The position numbers were made by a program, and so were the translations under genes. The notes under the pieces are model-generated. The model did not search any database. It was not told the origin of the DNA and saw nothing but the letters and a program-made list of their open reading frames with translations. From assembly GCA_019307665.1 (NCBI GenBank), contig JAFDJC010000191.1, forward strand, positions 1 through 6,202: a stretch of DNA of 6,202 nucleotides, read 5' to 3'. Below are positions 4,967 through 6,202 of the stretch, piece after piece. The stretch is from Deltaproteobacteria bacterium. Its GTDB lineage: Bacteria > Desulfobacterota > Desulfobacteria > Desulfobacterales > SURF-7. Numbering within the stretch: position 1 is the stretch's first letter; every line of letters starts with the position of its first letter.

Positions 4967-5175
4967 GGTGTACTTGGATTGGCCCTATTCTAATTGGTTC
5001 CCGATTTAAGATTATCGCTTGTTCTATGCCACCCACCTTCGCCAATAAAGCCCGTGCCAAAAAGGAGTCTCTTTGGTCATGGTTTAGGGAGTCGGGGGGG
5101 GGTATGGCAGGACGGCAATATAATGATTATTGGCTCAAGGGATTCAAGATCGAATTTACAGGTTAATTCCGACAA
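4935..5175 (-). pseudogene. Small hypothetical gene with a frameshift in a nine-base G/C run
   Basis: A frame starting at TTG 5175, with AAGGGA 7 bases upstream and overlapping the MerR-like stop by 13 bases, reads MSELTCKFDLESLEPIIIIL and on to CHTP, then enters nine C (5094-5102 on the plus strand as G). With nine C it soon ends at a TGA. With eight it continues in frame through DSLNHDQRDSFLARALLAKV, GGIEQAIILNRE, PIRIGPIQVHHG to a TAA at 4935-4937, giving exactly 80 codons (79 residues). The amino acid make-up on both sides looks coding and the gene fills the otherwise empty gap between two operon members. I recognise no family. The extra base may be a real mutation, a slippage-based switch or a sequencing error. 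Confidence 0.6.
5094..5102. repeat. Homopolymer of nine G (nine C in the gene)
   Basis: This is the longest homopolymer of G or C in the window and it falls exactly where two coding-like frames must be joined. Tracts of this size are typical slipped-strand mutation sites. Confidence 0.85.
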
Positions 5176-5381
5176 TGTTCTTTCCCTTCAACAATGTCTA
5201 CCTCAACACCTCTTAATGCTTCCCTTTCTGCCTTAACCTTCAAAACCTCAGCCAAGTCAAATACTCGAGAATTTCTATAATCCCTTTTCGCCTTTAGAAC
5301 GCCACGACGCTCCAGCCGGCGAACTGTCTCGGGGTGACAACCAAGTTTTTTAGCCACTTCAGAAACCGCAAGTTTGTCCAT
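5163..5381 (-). CDS. MerR-like DNA-binding regulator of the integrated element
   Basis: This 72-residue protein is mostly one MerR-type winged HTH: LAVSEVAKKLGCHPETVRRL (4-23), then RRGVLKAKRDYRNSRVFDL (25-43), a recognisable wing with Arg/Tyr and the closing DL, and a charged helix AEVLKVKAEREALRG (44-58). No effector-binding or dimerisation coiled coil is present, so it is of the short type seen as excisionase or regulator in phages and small elements. It has the best ribosome binding site in the window (AAAGGAGG at 5388-5395, 6 bases before the ATG). It is first in a minus-strand series with the frameshifted gene, the excisionase-like gene and the truncated primase. Palindromes at 5400-5419 and 5468-5511 upstream may be its binding sites. 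Confidence 0.78.
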   Translation of the reverse strand: MDKLAVSEVAKKLGCHPETVRRLERRGVLKAKRDYRNSRVFDLAEVLKVKAEREALRGVEVDIVEGKEHCRN

Positions 5382-5399
5382 AGTTGACCTCCTTTAAGT

Positions 5400-5419
5400 G
5401 TTGTAAAAATAACTACAAC
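5400..5419. promoter_or_regulatory. Candidate operator in the leader of the MerR-like gene
   Basis: GTTGTA, eight bases, TACAAC is a perfect 6+6 inverted repeat directly before the Shine-Dalgarno of the gene starting at 5381. A related half (TGCAAC, 5434-5439) lies 15 bases further. A TATAAT on the minus strand (5446-5441) may be the -10, without a clear -35. Confidence 0.4.
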
Positions 5420-5467
5420 AGTTTAACTATGAGTGCAACCATTATATTCAATAATATCAATAAATTA

Positions 5468-5511
5468 TGGAACTATTCATTCTCTAAAAATTTGAAGTCC
5501 CAATAGTTCCA
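5468..5511. repeat. Ten-base perfect inverted repeat with 24-base spacer
   Basis: TGGAACTATT (5468-5477) and AATAGTTCCA (5502-5511) are exact reverse complements. It lies about 90 bases upstream of the MerR-like gene, in a non-coding stretch, and could be a regulator or recombinase binding site. Confidence 0.6.
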
Positions 5512-5918
5512 AATGGGAAGGAAGAAGAGATTAAGAAGCGGGTTTGAAACATAAAACATTGAGGTGTTATTGGGCGGGTGTTTTTTTTAAGTGTCCCGAC
5601 CTATACTTGAATTGACAGAATTGGAAAGCGAGTCAGATTGAAATTATGATATCACATCTTTTCAGCAGTCTCCCAAAGTTTGAGTATGTTGGAGATATCC
5701 CCGGTTTTGAGGCTGTTTAAAAACCTGAGATAATAACAGAAAATAGATTATATGACTTAATAGTCCACACCACAACATATAGGGGTATGGCCTAAAAACA
5801 CACTATGCTCTTTACGAGTCGACAGTGCTCGCGGGTTAAGATCTGGAGAATTGGCTAATAGGACCGTTTGGCCTCCTCTCAAACAAAGTGCAACATGCTT
5901 TTGGTATTGCTCAGTTCC

Positions 5919-6122
5919 TCAATGGCTCTGCCTAATAAATTGAATGAAGTCAGCTATGTTTTTTTCCCCGTTAAGGTCCTCGGGATACATATTAAAAGTT
6001 TTTCTGTTTGTCCATCTACCAGCAATTGAACCGACTTTCTCCTGTTTAAAACAGAATTTTATATTAGGGAAAGCCAAATTAATGAAAGGGGTTGATTTTG
6101 ACTGGTGTTCATCCGGAAATGG
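5919..6122 (-). pseudogene. Possible gene fragment, unrecognised
   Basis: A minus-strand frame is open for 67 codons between a TGA at 6123-6125 and a TGA at 5919-5921. Stretches such as KFCFKQEKVGSIAGRWTNRK and MYPEDLNGEKNIADFIQFI look protein-like, but the only ATG is late (42nd-45th codon region) and lacks a ribosome binding site. A neighbouring frame continues with NLLGRAIEELSNTKSMLHFV to a TGA near 5877, as if a frameshift had split one gene. I know no family for it. A plus-strand frame over 5944-6153 has a low-complexity look and is less likely. Confidence 0.25.
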
Positions 6123-6202
6123 TCATCCCTCCATGGCGGAAAAAAGTTCTTAAACCAACAGAAAAACTATCACAGTAATAACAAGAATAACACGCTATTT
6201 TG

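Larger units (their letters stand above)
5382..5918. other. Gene-free stretch upstream of the element remnant
   Basis: Apart from the palindromes at 5400-5419 and 5468-5511, nothing is assignable. On the minus strand a short coding-looking piece YYLRFLNSLKTGD-ISNILKLWETAEKM ends in a TGA at about 5658; it has no start and might be the tail of a dead gene such as a transposase. No copy of the tRNA-Leu 3' end was found that could mark the other end of the element. Confidence 0.55.

Noticed and set aside
4396..5236. Plus-strand frames of 80-118 residues across the element remnant
   Set aside because: They are Cys/Ser/Pro-rich and lie opposite the integrase tail, primase, excisionase-like and MerR-like frames, which all show recognised motifs.
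5646..5720. Plus-strand frame of 24 residues starting MISHLF
   Set aside because: It is short, has no ribosome binding site and is opposed to an equally coding-like minus-strand piece.
5382..6202. Second att copy matching the tRNA-Leu 3' end
   Set aside because: No stretch resembling the T arm, acceptor end or following bases was found by eye.

Overview
The window looks like a chromosomal piece of a Gram-negative, probably sulfate-reducing Desulfobacterota (Desulfobacteraceae-like) genome. That assignment is an inference from protein style (an ADP-forming acyl-CoA synthetase-like subunit beside an enoyl-CoA hydratase, a PilZ protein of the deltaproteobacterial type, AT-rich spacers full of GC-rich palindromes). 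No marker gene settles the species.

Positions 1-2806 are the 'housekeeping' part: the 5' two-thirds of a crotonase-family gene on the minus strand (cut by the window edge), a 304-base divergent spacer, a 477-residue CoA-binding/acetyl-CoA synthetase (ADP-forming) alpha-like protein on the plus strand, and a convergent PilZ-domain gene on the minus strand. The first two fit fatty or aromatic acyl-CoA metabolism.

Positions 2807-3170 hold no protein gene but are highly structured: a perfect 13-base inverted repeat encloses an imperfect stem and three compact GC hairpins, followed by a textbook plus-strand intrinsic terminator although no plus-strand gene lies upstream. This is the best candidate for something undescribed (structured RNA, or a small palindromic mobile element). 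A 30-base repeat (28/30 identical) also occurs here and in the 527-830 spacer.

Positions 3171-3868 are a compact vapBC toxin-antitoxin operon with its own promoter.

From 4174 on, a tRNA-Leu(UAA) gene is followed by the wreck of an integrated element on the minus strand: the last ~57 codons of a tyrosine integrase next to the tRNA, fused by a deletion to the first ~90 codons of a primase-polymerase, preceded by an excisionase-like HTH gene, a small gene broken in a run of nine G/C, and a MerR-like regulator with a strong ribosome binding site and palindromes upstream. The order tRNA - integrase - primase - HTH - regulator is that of a phage satellite or small integrative element; most of its replication and integration genes are gone and no second att copy was seen up to 6202. 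Positions 5382-6202 contain no gene I can identify, only short broken open frames and inverted repeats.
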